Source of the DNA: Siphonodentalium dalli
Taxonomy: Eukaryota; Mollusca; Scaphopoda; Gadilida; Siphonodentaliidae
Assembly (NCBI GenBank): GCA_032622095.1
Contig: CP136065.1
Span: 206,748,151-206,812,150, forward strand
Reading direction: 5' to 3'
DNA: 64,000 nucleotides
Shown here piece by piece: positions 31,081 to 43,798 of the stretch; the stretch's first letter is position 1, and each line of letters begins with the position of its first letter. The translations under genes were made by a program, and so were the position numbers. Under the pieces are notes generated by a model that was given only the letters and a program-made list of their open reading frames with translations, ran no database searches and had not been told where the DNA came from.

Positions 31081-33100
31081 CATTGCATCAATCCATGAGT
31101 CAGCTACCTTTATCGTGATTTAAGTCTGATGGATAACCGGTTATGATCAAGACATCACCTGTATGTCATCTTGTTTGGCGACGTCAACAAAAATAGTTCG
31201 GGCTTGTATTCCACTAGAGGCATGCAATAATAGGTATTCAATGGTGAGAGTTGGTTGAATACAATAGGTGTGGAATAAAGCTTTAGTTTATTTTATTTCA
31301 CTTCTAATTACACAGCTGCGATATTTTGGTCTATTCAGTTACATTGTTGGTATATTTTTTCAGCTTGTCCACGATAGTGCAATCCTGATGTCATTGAGAC
31401 TCGCAATATATTTGACATCATGCACGACAGCCTATCTAGTACCAGATAATTAATTTAATTTCTTGCCATGTTCAATATATAACTAACTTGCCTAGATAGT
31501 GGACAAATATTATTATTTGATTGAATATTGGTGTGTAGTAAATAAACAAACCAAACCACACCTGCACTTGGAGTAGGCAAACAATTGTGCACTTATCTGT
31601 TATGTTAAAGTGTTATGCTGCAAGATGCAACTTGACACTGGCCACTCATGTAATATTTCACGGAACTTGAGCCCCAACAAATTGGTGCAATAACGTTCAC
31701 CGCATTGACAGTCTGTATACTAACTATACTTACATGTTTTTTTAATCTTTGGAGTGATTATTTATTTTACTTCATTGTATAATAATTATATAAAGCATTT
31801 CATGTATAATTTAGCGTGCAAGTTCTCAATTTGATTCAATGGACCCCATATATTCAGGTTCCAACAACAACATATTTTGAAATGCTGCTTCAGTTATCAG
31901 AATCGATTAATTGCTCAAAAATAATGTCAATTATAGTATAAACTTGCTCAAAATGTGTTATTTATCAACATGTTGTTCAATGAAAATTTTGCCTCATTAT
32001 CAACACAAAGCTACTTGATTTTAGAGTTATCATCTTCATCCGCAATTTGGTCCAAGACCATTGGCCCGTTGTTCCCAGGCCACTATTAAGTCTCGATGGT
32101 GAAAAAAATGAATATGTAATAACTATTAGCTTTGGTGGGTGGGTTCATCGACTCAAATCAAATATCCTCCCACCCGAATCCAAATATATAGTAATTGAGC
32201 CTTATTGAGGGGCATCTAATCGGATGATGCATACTTAATATTGATTATATTTAAACAGTTTACAGCTCGTGTTTGTTCTGAGCAATAACTATTTCTAAAA
32301 ATAGTGACAAATATATGTCCCACAGGGCAACTTGATAGTCACATTATATAAGGAAATCAATATTGATTGATAGCAGTGTTCCCAGGTAGGTGTTTTTGAT
32401 TCATTTCTCTTATGTTATACCGAGGAAACTATATACTTGTTGTGGGAACAGATAATTCATCTTTAAATTGAAGCCTTGAAATAATAGATTGTGTCAATTC
32501 ATGTTTGGGAAATATGATTAACATTGGTACAAGTGACCTAGATAGCTGGAACCTGATTAGTGGATTTTCATCAACAAGTGGGGGGTGTCTGACAATGGTT
32601 GGTTAAATGTTAAAGGTACTCAATCAGATTAGACCCTCATAAATTACTATTTCTTTGACTTCTGAGGTAAAACAATAATTGATTCGAGTCGAGTAACCTA
32701 CCCATCAACCCTCAGAGTGATCAGATATCAATTTTTGAAGTTTTGTTATCTCTTGTTTCTGGCCCAGAACATGCCGTCAAAAGGAAGTTCTCAGTGCTTC
32801 ATTTTAGAGTTATCCATCTTCGTCCATTTGAATAAATGTTTCTGTTGCAATTATTAGTACACATCTCGAGAAAATTACAACAAAAAAAAAAATCAATATC
32901 TGATCATTCTGAGCTTTGATGGATGGGTTCCTCGACTCAAATTAATTATTTTCTTTACCCTGAAGCCGAAGAAATAGCAATTTAGGGGGCTTAATCGGAT
33001 TGAATACCTTTAAGATCCATGCTATAATATATTTTTTTCAGTTCAAACCATGACATACATACAAAATAATTGAAAATTCTGACTTCATATATTTAGTTTT
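31080..33100. other. Intergenic sequence without recognised genes
   Basis: Two diverged copies of a block occur near 32120-32260 and 32905-33010. Both have GGTGGGTTC.TCGACTCAAAT, a run similar to CACCCGAATCCAAATATATAGTAATT or CCTGAAGCCGAAGAAATAGCAATT, then TTGAGGGGC.TAATCGGAT. A reverse-oriented relative lies near 32620-32700. It is probably an old repeat family; no genes. Confidence 0.45.
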
Positions 33101-33105
33101 TCAGG

Positions 33106-33330
33106 ATGACTACAGAATCAGATATAAAATGTGCTATATCAGAAAGTAGAGGTATACCATATAGTAATGATATGTTACTACATGTAGCTCCAAAATGCCA
33201 TGAGTTGAATTTCCCATTCAAGGTGGATGACAAAGAGTATTTATGGACCAGTTCTCAAATGTGTGACAATCTTCAGCCGTGTAATATCATACACATGCTT
33301 TGTAAATTACCATGTAATATGTTATTGTGA
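33106..33330 (+). other. Exon-like ORF of unknown identity
   Basis: The open frame begins just after TTTTTCAG and reads MTTESDIKCAISESRGIPYS with normal amino-acid composition for 74 codons to a stop. I recognise no family. The polypyrimidine/AG before the ATG could be a splice acceptor. It may be an exon or a pseudogene fragment. Confidence 0.25.
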
Positions 33331-34119
33331 AGGAGGATGGATGACAAGTCACATTATTGTAATTGATGATCTGACAATCTTCAACTGGGGAAGTTTCTGT
33401 TCTCTGTTCATTAAAATCATGGTAAAAGAAGCCTTGATTTTGGCTAACTACAGGATTGGAGCAGTGGTCATACTATTATTCCTCTAATTTATTAACTGAC
33501 TGAAACAGCTGAAGTGGACTATCTAATAACATTTCTCCAGTGAACATGTCTGCTTGTGCCTCAACTGTTACTGCAGTGTCAACCAGAGTTTGAAGGCTCC
33601 TGCAGCACATGAAATATGAATTATCAGCTTCATTTGTTGGATATATAGTTATATACCATTAAAATAAAGTTCATGTAAAATAATTATACTCTTTGAGAAT
33701 AAACTTTCCTCTATCAAAGTAATGGTGGTAACATTGTATTGAAATACGATGTCAGTTTAATATAATATGGGTTTATTTATCTACTGAAAATAGGATAAGT
33801 GGGGTGTACAATTAAATAACATCAAAGAGACCATATATAATCTTGGTGTTTGGTGTTATGACACCTTATCAGTGTTCTGTGTATTCTGCTTCTGAATTGT
33901 AATGTAAGCATTGACACTGAATCTTAATTTCCATGATACACCATGAAAGTAATAGAGAAGTGATTCCTGTCCAATGACTGGTGGTATCCTAACTACCGTA
34001 CATGTAACGCAACAGAAACTGCTGGTCCCACTTTTACTTGTAACTTCTTTCGTAAATTTTAATTGTATTTATCTGTCTCGTCAAAAGTTCAAAACAGATA
34101 AAAACGATAAATTTAATAT

Positions 34120-34600
34120 ATGCTCAGTTTTCGAAAACTCCTCGTGTCATTGATGCGGGAGAGGTGGCTTGGAATCATTCAAAAGATCCTCATGCCCTGT
34201 CAATTGAAGAGGTGACTTCGATTCTGACGCCAGAATGAGAGCAATTATTAAAATGCATTTACATGCATGTAACTCTATTCATAATAGCATTGTTTGTATG
34301 GTCATTGCCATTTTATTGTACCGGTATATATGAATTTCAATGCCAACTTTCTCTGAAGTTAGTTCCATTCCACAAATCCGATATACATGTATATGATAAC
34401 TAATGGGTTGATACTTTTTGGAGAGTGTTGTGTCCTCTTGTCAAAACTGATCAAAATGATATGTTCATGCTCCCTCAGTTTTTGAAAAATCCTCTTGTCA
34501 TTGACAGGGGAGAGGTGACTTGGAGTCATTCCAAAGATCCTCATACCCTGTCAATTGAAGAGATGACTTCGATGCCTTATCCTGGATACAAGCAATTAAA
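34120..34600 (+). pseudogene. Tandemly duplicated coding-like fragment of unknown identity
   Basis: Two copies 345 bp apart encode related peptides: GEVAWNHSKDPHALSIEEVT (about 34160-34220) and GEVTWSHSKDPHTLSIEEMT (about 34508-34567). Most differences are conservative or synonymous. The second copy sits in an open frame starting at 34425; the first ends at a TGA soon after. They may be decayed exons or a fragment of a mobile-element gene. Not recognised. Confidence 0.35.
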
Positions 34601-35206
34601 ATACGTTAAATGTATTCAGGAAGAGTGTATAACCCACTCAAAACAAAAGCACATAGTCCCTGCACCATAATATGTACATCTAACCGAGAACGCATTGGTG
34701 TACAGGGACTTGTAATGCGATCCGCTGCCCCCACATTTGCGCTGCCCATGTGCGCGGTCTCTATATATGCACGCCTGTTTTGCAGTAGTGGTAATATGCA
34801 AATGCCTTTGTATAGTGCCATTGACGTAGTGCGGACGCGTATGTGAGGACTGCGGGTTGGGCTGTGCGGGGGTGGGGTTGGAGCCCGTTACTGCCTTTGT
34901 GCGTTGGTGACAGCAATTGAGATATCCCTCATAACACGCTCTGATACTTACACCATTTCAGTAGCTAACATCGAGCAACACATCTAGTGCCACTCACGAT
35001 TCATATATGGTAGGTAGTTCTAATGCCACCAAAATTGCTCGAGTTTATTTCAAAATTCTTGAACTAAAATGTGGTAAATTCGAATCTATCGAAGAGGGAT
35101 AACTCTATCGGTCACCAAAATCTCGATTCTGCCTACGGAGTTACACCACTTGTTACCTGTGCTTAAAATGTATATGCTAAATTGAAGTTTGTGGTCTGTC
35201 CTGAAA
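34601..35206 (+). repeat. Dispersed duplicate, left copy (partner 43799-44228)
   Basis: ATACGTTAAATGTATTCAGG to GTGGTCTGTCCTGAA is repeated almost base for base at 43799-44228, which lacks about 165 internal bases (about 34670-34842). Here the copy runs directly into a LINE ORF1-like frame, so it may be that element's 5' UTR. Confidence 0.8.
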
Positions 35207-36147
35207 ACGATGCAGAAAACCAAAACTCAACTGGTTCTGCAAGTGACGACACCTTCAATTCTGAACCAAAAAAAACAACAAGATGACTATGCAAGAATTC
35301 ATAAACAATGACAAAGCCAAACCACCACCCTCACCAATCGTCGAAAACTCTGAGCCTGAAGCTACAGATATCTCCCCATCGAACATCATTAATACCCAGG
35401 TGGCTTCTCTTGCTGCACAAATGGACTCGTTTACGACAGATTGGATAAAACCATCACACACAAATAACCACAGGTCAAAAGTCACATGCAGAGGAAATTA
35501 ACAATACAATAATAAACTTCAAAGAAGAAATGAAGAGACTATTAAATGAACAAACTGAATTCTTTGAATTGAAGCTGAAAACTTGGAATGATGAAAAGAA
35601 ATTACTAGTATGCATAATCGATGAGCAAAAACTTCAATTAATGATCTGGAGCAGCACGGCCGCAAAGATAGTGTACGAATATTCGGCATCAACGACCAAA
35701 ACCACGAAACATTAGATGATTGTGAGCAAACTCCACTAAATTGTCTTAATTCAAAGCTCAACCTGAACCTGAAAATGAAGCATATTGCTATTGCTCTTCG
35801 AGTTGGAAAGAAAATAGCACCTGGTTCCAAGTCCGACCAAAGACCCACACCGCGAGCAATCCTTGTTAAATTCGCAATGCGTAGATACAAGAACAATGTT
35901 ATTAAAAATCGAAAATCCCAAAAGTGAACTGGATTTTCTATTGTCGAAGACACAACTGAACAGTCAACTACTCAGAAAAGCCCATAACTCAGATAAAATT
36001 AAAAACTCTTGGATCCAAAATCGAAAACTATACGTGAAGAAACTCGATGATTCCATAATCAAATTTCGCATTAAAGATGAACTTGATGCTATAATCAAAG
36101 GACGAACACGTAAGCAATGGGAACAGTCCATGGACGTTCATTTGTAA
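35207..36147 (+). pseudogene. LINE ORF1-like protein (coiled-coil/RNA-binding type), frameshifted
   Basis: The first part (ATG at 35283) is polar and ends in IINTQVASLAAQMDS. After frame changes come a Lys/Glu-rich coiled-coil-like region (MKRLLNEQTEFFELKLKTWN) and the block LEQHGRKDSVRIFGIN. HIAIALRVGKK, AILVKFAMRRYKNNV and NRKLYVKKLDDSI then follow. The order coiled coil, then E..GR..(S/L)RI.GI, then HR(V)GK...(I)LVKF resembles the ORF1 proteins of several non-LTR elements. No RT on the same strand follows, so only ORF1 is left. Confidence 0.6.
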
Positions 36148-36298
36148 TTGATACAAGTACTAGCCGAAATTGGATAAATTGCAAATGTATATATGTTATT
36201 ATTTTTATATAATTTTGCTGCACTATACACAGTTTGCTATGTCCATAACCCACATTTGGTTAAAGGTCCCTTCACACACCACAACTTCTTAAATCGCG

Positions 36299-39204
36299 GT
36301 GCTTCTACGTGTTTTTTTTTTTTTTTTATAATTTTTTATTTGAAACAAGACAAATACATTGTGATAATACATGAATTATATTACAGTTAATGGTTGGTAA
36401 TTAAACAGTTTTTGTCTCTTTCGTTATTTTTTTTTTTTTTGAGACTGTAGAAATGTAGAAGAGAAAAAAGAGTGTGGAGTGAATGGTTCTATGAATGCTG
36501 TGTTATTTAGTTATATTAAATTTCCATTAGTTATAATAATAAATATAATGAATATAATGAAAATGAAATATTGGGTATATGTATTATTTGTAATTTTTTC
36601 TGAGTCCCTCACGTTATTAGGTATATATATGGTAATTACATAATGCAAAATATTAACATTGAGGGATTATTAATTAGTGTTAGCATCGAGCTAAAAGTCT
36701 TAAAATCTGGTATATTTACGTAACGTGATTATGTACGGCATGGATAGGTGGTATGCAATTAATTTTACTCACTATGTGATTCAAATAAGTAAGCATACTG
36801 TTAGGTAAGTCACACAACACGGCACATGTCTGGTCCACATTCGGTTTAAACACAGTTTTTACAATACTAAATAATATTTACGGAATACTTGTGTGCCAGG
36901 CATGTGCAATGTTATGTACTACATTTCCAGCATACATGTAAATATCTATAGTTATGTATGTGCTGTTTAACTGTACTAGTGTAACAGACCTTTCCATTTA
37001 TCCCACCGATATTCGAACTCAGTATATCTAGATTTGCTGTAAAAAATCCATCTTTCAGTTTTTGCGTACATTCGTATTTCTGCTTGGATATTTTGCAATT
37101 TTGGTAATTCAGATCTCATCTTTGATCGGTATATATTATACTTAATTATGACCAAGATCGTTTGGAGGAGTGGATCAATTTTCAAAGTATCAGCTTTGCC
37201 AAATAAAATAGTGTTTGAATTAATTTCTAATTTATTTGAAGTCGTGTTAAATATCCATATACGAATCTCGTTCCACAGCGAAGCAATAATGTGACATTGA
37301 AACATAAGATGGCTAATGGTCTCTTTTTCAATTTTACAAAAAGAACATGTATCATTTTCAGATCGACCCATTTTCTTTAGTACATTGTTAGTCCCTAATA
37401 TTCTATTGTTTATCCGATATTGAAACCATACATATTTCGTGTCACAAAACTGAACAAAGGGAGTTTTAAAAACGTCTGACCACCAGTCTAATTCATGGTG
37501 CATATTTAGTTTCTTCTCCCATTTTGAGATGAGGTTCATGTTCATTTTGGGGTCTTGAATGCAATTGTATATATATTTCGAATTCGATTTGAGTAAGTGT
37601 TCGATCTGATACGGTAGTATTGGGTTGTTCAGTCGTTCGTTGTTACTTTGTTGATAGCTACTAGAGTTTTCCATTTTAGTTAGGTATTTTGTTATTGAAG
37701 AGATTATACCGTTGTATGTCAAAAAATCTGTTTTAATGCCATATAACCGCTTTGCTTCGTCATAGGACATTAATTTGTTATTATCACACATAAGATCGTT
37801 CACAAAATATATGCCACGAAGGGCCAACGATCTGTCATTAATTGCGTGTTTGTTTATTTTGAAAATATCGTTATTTACAATCGTCGATGAGAGCACATCA
37901 CTGTGCGTTTTTGGGGCCATCTTTAAGTTTAATATTTTCCATGCATCTAGAACATCTATCCAGAATTGATTGATATATTTGCTTTTATATCTATTAAGGG
38001 CACATCCATTCGATAGATACCATTTGTCATTGTTTGTACACTCCATTTGATATCGGACGAGGTTTTGCCAAGACTCCGGTTGAGTTATGTAGCGTTTCAC
38101 CCATGATATTTTCATTGAATGCATAAATGTTTGGATATCAATCATTTTACAACCTCCCATGGAATAGTCTTGTTGAAAATATTTCCTAGCAATTTTGTCA
38201 GGTTTTTTATCCCATATGAAATTATATATGTCTTTGTTTATGTCAGTTATGAATGTTTTTGGTGGATTTGGAATTGTCATAAATAAAAACGAGAGTTTAG
38301 AAAGTACCAATGACTTGAATATTGTGACTCTCCCGATAACCGTCAGGTGTCTTTTAGACCACACAGAAAAAATTGTTCGTATCTGGTTGTACGCTGTGAT
38401 GTAATTATTCGAAAATATATCATCGGCATCTAATTGGAAATTTACACCGAGAACTTTAAAACCATTTGATAGCCATCTTATTTTCCATCTGTCACATATA
38501 GAGTCAGTACAATCTCTTTTCTTACCAATCCATACCGCAACTGTTTTGTCGTAATTAATTTTTAAACCTGAAATAAGATAAAAGTCATGTAATAGCTCGA
38601 ATGCATTGTCAAGGCTTTGGGGGTCACCATCAAGAAATAATGAGGTATCGTCAGCATATTGTGAAAGTTTAAATTCTGAATTCCCTATCTTAATACCCTT
38701 GATATTTTTCCGTTTCCGGAATCCTATACCTAATATTTCTACACACAATAAAAAAATGTAAGGCGAAATTGGATCACATTGGCGACATCCCCTCGAGATT
38801 CTGAAGCTACGAGACATATGCCCGTTGATATTGACATTTGACGATATACCGTTATACAAGCAATTAATGATTTTAATAAAATTATCCCCAAAGTTGAAGT
38901 ATTTTAAGACTGACGACAAGAATGACCATGAGACCGAATCAAAAGCTTTTTCGAAGTCAAGGAGTACAAGTAGTCCAGGGATATTAGCAGATTTTGTTGT
39001 GGACAGGATGTCTGATATTAATCGTATATTTTCGCCAATGAATCTACCTTTTAAAAACCCACTCTGGTCATGATGAATAAGATCTTGAATTACACTTTTC
39101 AATCTTTCAGAAAGTATACCGGATAACATTTTGTATGACACATTAAGAAGTGAAATAGGTCGCCAGTTTTTTAGGAATTGTTTTGGTTTGTGCTTCTACG
39201 TGTT
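36299..39204 (-). mobile_element. 5'-truncated L1/Tx1-like LINE with target-site duplication
   Basis: GTGCTTCTACGTGTT at 36299-36313 and 39190-39204 are identical 15-mers flanking the element; two of these bases may belong to the tail. The minus-strand 3' end is a poly(A) of about 16 (T run at 36312-36327). About 650 bp of 3' UTR with a second T run near 36430 lies between tail and ORF. The 5' end starts inside the RT domain. This is a textbook target-primed insertion. Confidence 0.92.
36976..39188 (-). pseudogene. LINE ORF2: reverse transcriptase and C-terminal domain, endonuclease missing
   Basis: The frame is open from the truncation point (KPKQFLKNWRPISLLNVSYK) to TAA at 36976, more than 730 codons without a stop. 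RT blocks are LVLLDFEKAFDSVSWSFL (block A), GCRQCDPISPYIFLLCVEIL (GxRQGDPxSP in most relatives, with Gly to Cys here), and FKLSQYADDTSLFLDG (catalytic YADD). The C-terminal knuckle CSFCKIEKETISHLMFQC is CX2C..H..C, as in L1/Tx1-type ORF2. The N-terminal endonuclease is absent through 5' truncation, so the copy is immobile although the frame is intact. Confidence 0.92.
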
Positions 39205-39289
39205 ATAGCTATTGACACAGGCACTTTGTAGAAAACAATGTTTACATAATATATATATATATATAATATAGACAAGGCCAGACAACTTT

Positions 39290-39832
39290 CGGTTTCCGAT
39301 TCCCTAAATTCGTTGCATTTCTGACCCTCTGAACCGATTATGGCCGTGTAAACGGCATTGTCGCTCGTTTTTCTTCTTCCGAAAGTGAATGAAAACCTTA
39401 CACTGTCAAATGCAGTGGAATGTAAAAAAAAAAACTTTTGCATACTTTGAAGTGAGAAAATTGCTTCAAATCGCAGCATTAACATGCACTCTACAGGAAC
39501 TAATCAGCAGCAAATGTGACACTCTTTCTCCTTGGTCGATATTTAATATACATAATGTTTTTTTTCCTGACCGTGTTTTCGTACACAAAGCCACGTGAAT
39601 ATCGAGCAATCTGAAAGAGGGCATATTTTGCCACGATTAGGAATCAGGCCATGTTAATCTTCGATTAGAAAGATTTCTACCACTTGAAAGTATAAAACAG
39701 GTTTATATCGGCATTATACAGCATTGTACATGGTAAAGAGGGTTTTGATCACTTTTGGAAGAAGCAATATACGCGACAATACCGTTTACCCGACCATCAT
39801 CGGTGCAGTGAGTCAGAAATTAAACGGTGACG
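39290..39832. mobile_element. Foldback element with about 100-bp arms
   Basis: The stretch 39297-39397 (TCCGATTCCC...TTCTTCCGAAAGTGAATGAA) matches the reverse complement of 39733-39830 (TTTTGATCACTTTTGGAAGA...CAGAAATTAAACGG) with mismatches. The 330-bp centre is non-coding. A (TA)n tract lies just left at 39248-39268. Confidence 0.6.
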
Positions 39833-39834
39833 GC

Positions 39835-41200
39835 CGTACTACGCTATACCGTACCGAACATTGTCACCCCATGTGGTATGTATATAAGGTATATTTTCAA
39901 AATATTTTTGCTACAAGCTTCCCGTGGCTATTGAGTGATAATGTGTGCTTTTGGTTTACTACGAATCTAATATTATACTATACATACAAGAAATACAGTA
40001 TTGTTGTTGGTAAATATCAATTAGCATTATTATTAAAATCGGTCGATGGGTATATCACTTATAAGGACTGTGCTTTGATCAGTTAATCTCACCTTCATTG
40101 TTAATATTTGACTACATATTGAAAATCAAGTTGCCTTAATTCTGCTAATTAGCCGTCGAACTCCGTATACATTACACAAATTATAGGTCCAAAAGAATAA
40201 TAGTAATTTTGTCCAAACATATCCAGAAATTCTCAATAATCGGAATCAGTTTCTCCCACAAAGCCAATACCATGTGTAACAAATAAACGGTTGTCCCTGT
40301 AATGCCCAACAACATATCGACTATGTCATACATGATTGTAACTAGGTCAACTAAGCAGAGCTCATCACAAGATGCACGCTCAAAAGCATACCCATGCAAT
40401 GCTATAATTAGGCAATCAGGAACGTATGCAGCGCCTTATAAATGAATTTCAATCTCTAAACCACACGAGAATATTGGCGTTTTGGAACCTATCTACGAAT
40501 GTACGCTAAATTATAGTCTTAATATATATTATTATATATCATGTATATTGAAAACGATATGGACCCGCGAAGTACCCCAAAACCCAGCTAATAACATGTG
40601 AAGTTAACGGGCCGTATATCCCTTTAAGATGCATGTGCTCCACACGGGCTCGAGTTATAAACATTATTATTAGAAGAACACCACCAAAAAGGTGTTTATA
40701 TAGACATTCTACCCACATATCTTATCGGATTATGAACTATAGTATATTACCAACCGTATATATTAATTTTAGGATGTATTCATGATTTCAGGAAGCTTTT
40801 ACGAAACTTATTTCAAGTTTTATTTATAGTGTGTAAACACATGTTTGTAACCAGATGTGATGCCTGTACATAATTATGTATGCTCAAAATCCACTCCAAT
40901 CTTCGCGGTATACCTTAAAAATATTCCCTATTTATCACTAACTAATTGTAAATTCCTACAGTTTTCGTCCCAGTCCAAAACTACAGAGGACAGCCTCAGG
41001 GACACGGAAGATATTTCCCTTGTTTATATATAACGATACTCAGATAACAATTACCCGCTGAATGTATCAGTTTAAAAGAAACAGTACTAAAACAATGGAC
41101 AGACGTCAAAACCACCATAATTGCAAGAAAATTTCTCCTCCACAACAATTAATGAGCGGAACCACTTTATGGTGAACCATACTCCACATTAATCCTAATT
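39835..41200. other. Intergenic sequence without recognised genes
   Basis: AT-rich with chance ORFs. A 72-codon minus-strand ORF at 40181-40399 is hydrophobic but without a recognisable family. Confidence 0.45.
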
Positions 41201-41207
41201 AATTAAA

Positions 41208-43573
41208 AAATGCACCAGGTCTCTTTGATCGCCATTATAGTAAAGATGATAGCACATGCGGTCTTGTTTTCCGCTCGATTCGTTATGCTAATATACAACC
41301 CTTACAAATTAGCCGAAAATCCGACACCAGAATCCAATATGGCGGCCAAGATGGCCGCCGAAATGTGAAAATATGCTATTTTTCTGACAAGTTACCACCT
41401 TTCGTTTGTCTCTGTGGGAAAATGTTAGAATCTTTGCGTCAGGTTATACATTTATCATATAGAGGAGTCATTGGCGACCATAATATGCATTCATTGCGGG
41501 ATATTTTTGTCCGATATCACGTTTTCCCAAATGCCGGTATCATAGGTCAAAGCCGAATCTCCGTTAATAACGCGATGTTATGTTTCGAATCAATGAATGT
41601 TAATATTTTTATTATGTTATTGTTATTATAACAACATCCATGCATATATATTTGCAGGAGATACTCGAGCTAGGATTCCTCTTATATCTGAGTTGAGGAA
41701 TATTTACCCCAAATCCAAGATGGCGGCCAAAATGGCCACCAGAAATAAAAAATTGCCGAAAATCGCTGATTTTAACATCAGTGAGAATTATTGTCATGAC
41801 AACTCCACACCTGCTTACTATTTTAAGTTGGGAACACTTAGGCGAAGAACTTTCCTTGTACCATATCCAAATAAAAGTCCCCCAAATTCAAAATGGCGCC
41901 CACAATGGCGAGAAGTGGCTGTTTGGGAAGATCACCAGGTGTACACGTTGTTATCCCCGTTAGGTCACCAAAGCTGACAATACGCAGATAGATAGGTTCT
42001 TCTGAAAGCTAGTATACGCATCGACCGAATACCTTTATAGTGTATCGCACAAGATAACGCATATACCCAATATATAGCATCTGAATTATACCATAAGCTA
42101 TACCACGAATGAAGCTCGCTAAGAATTCCAAACTTTCGAAACAAACACGTGAGCTGGACACCGGCATGTGTATTGTTTGAAACATTCCGATTAGTGGCAC
42201 CTTTCTACAAAGAAGAGTAGTGAACTGTTGTTGTGAGTGAGATAGATTAATCTGACGAAGAGACGGAAACGAGTCTAGATAATGCTGAATGTGGCAATTC
42301 AGAATAAGCTCAGGTACTGTTGTTTTGATTCTTGGAAGTCATGAATATGACTATTCGGCGCACCTATATACGGTTACGGCCAGTATGAGCCCTTAGTGGA
42401 GAACGGATTTTGAAATGCCACATCGCGATTGTGGGTTTTCATCCTTCCAAAAGGCTACGACTTACATTGGAACTAATAGATGGCTTAAATTATGTACCGT
42501 TTCGTTTATACAAATCAATATTATGACAAAAAGTTGAAATTAGTATGTGATAATATCGACTTCTTTTCAATTTCTGCCAGCCAGTTTTGCCACCATATTG
42601 ACTGTGAGTATCACTTGCCAAACCCTAATGAATAATTCATACATATCAACATGTAATCGTGTGTAGAAATTGCGAACAATAACGCCCATCCAGAAAGTAA
42701 AGGAATGTAGGCGTGTTTTCAAATTTCGGTCGCCATTTTGGCCGCCATCTTCGATTTGGAAAACAATTTCTTGCATGAGATGTAATGTAATTACTTCACC
42801 TCAGTATTTCCAACTCAATTGTAAGCATGGGTGGAGTTGTCTCGACAATAATGCCCAAATGATGTGAATATGAGGGAATTTCGGTGATTTTTCAAAATCT
42901 GTCCGCCATTGTGGGTGCCATTTTGGATTTGGGGGACCTTTATTTGGATATGGTACAATGAACGTTCTTCGCCTAAGTGTTCCCAACTCGCAATAGTAAG
43001 CAGGTGTGGAGTTTTCATGACAATAATGTTCACTGATGTTTATTTCTGGTGGCCATTTTGGCCGCCATCTTGGATTTGGGTAGATATTCCTCAACTTAGG
43101 TATAAGAGGTATCCTAGCTTGAGTATCTCCTGCACATATATATGCATGGGTGTTGTTATAATAGCAATAACATTCATTGATTCGAAACATTACATCGCTT
43201 TATTAACATAGATTCGGCTTTGACCTATTATACTGGCATTTGGGAAAACGTGATATCGGACAAAAATATCCCGCAATGAATGTATATTATGGACCCCATG
43301 TGGTCGCCAATGACTCCTCTATCTGATAAATGTATAACATGACGCAAAGATGCCAACATTTTCCCACAGAGACAAACGAAAGGTGGTAAGATGTCAGAAA
43401 AATAGCATATTTTCACATTTCGGCGGCCATCTTGGCCGCCATATTGGATTCAGGTGTCGGATTTTTGGCTAATTTGTAAGGGTTGTATATTAGCATAACG
43501 AATCGGGCGGACAACAAGACCGCATGTGCTATCAACTTTATTATAATGGCGATCAAAGAGACCTGGTGCATTT
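41208..43573. mobile_element. Large foldback DNA element (2.37 kb) with about 0.7-kb inverted arms
   Basis: The left arm from AAATGCACCAGGTCTCTTTG is mirrored by the right arm ending CAAAGAGACCTGGTGCATTT. The similarity extends over roughly 41208-41915 and 42900-43573. The arms contain repeated CCAAGATGGCGGCC-type words, TTCGGCTTTGACC, and CACAGAGACAAACGAAAGG. The 1-kb centre is unrelated in the two orientations. TTAA occurs at 41204-41207 and 43572-43575 and may be the target duplication. No transposase is seen. Diverged relatives are at 6822-7700 and 63525-64000. Confidence 0.75.
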
Positions 43574-43701
43574 AAAAAAAATGGCCGCCATGATGGACTC
43601 CATCTTGTCTGGAGTCTCTACGGCCACTTTTTTTTCTTGTTAACAAGTGAAAAAAATTAGAGGAGAATTTAAGGAAGAAAATTAGTGGGGTGAAGTTAAA
43701 T

Positions 43702-43721
43702 CCTGGGGGGGGGGGGGGGGT
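43702..43721. repeat. G-rich homopolymer tract
   Basis: CCTGGGGGGGGGGGGGGGGTGTG: a run of about 16 G just right of the foldback element. The length is likely unreliable. Confidence 0.7.
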
Positions 43722-43798
43722 GTGCAGAGGTCGACCAATATCTCCTGGACAATATATATACACACAAATCAACCAAATACATTACATATGATTATGTG

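Noticed and set aside
40181-40399. Hydrophobic 72-codon minus-strand ORF
   Set aside because: Short, no homolog recognised, AT-driven composition; kept only as part of an unannotated stretch.
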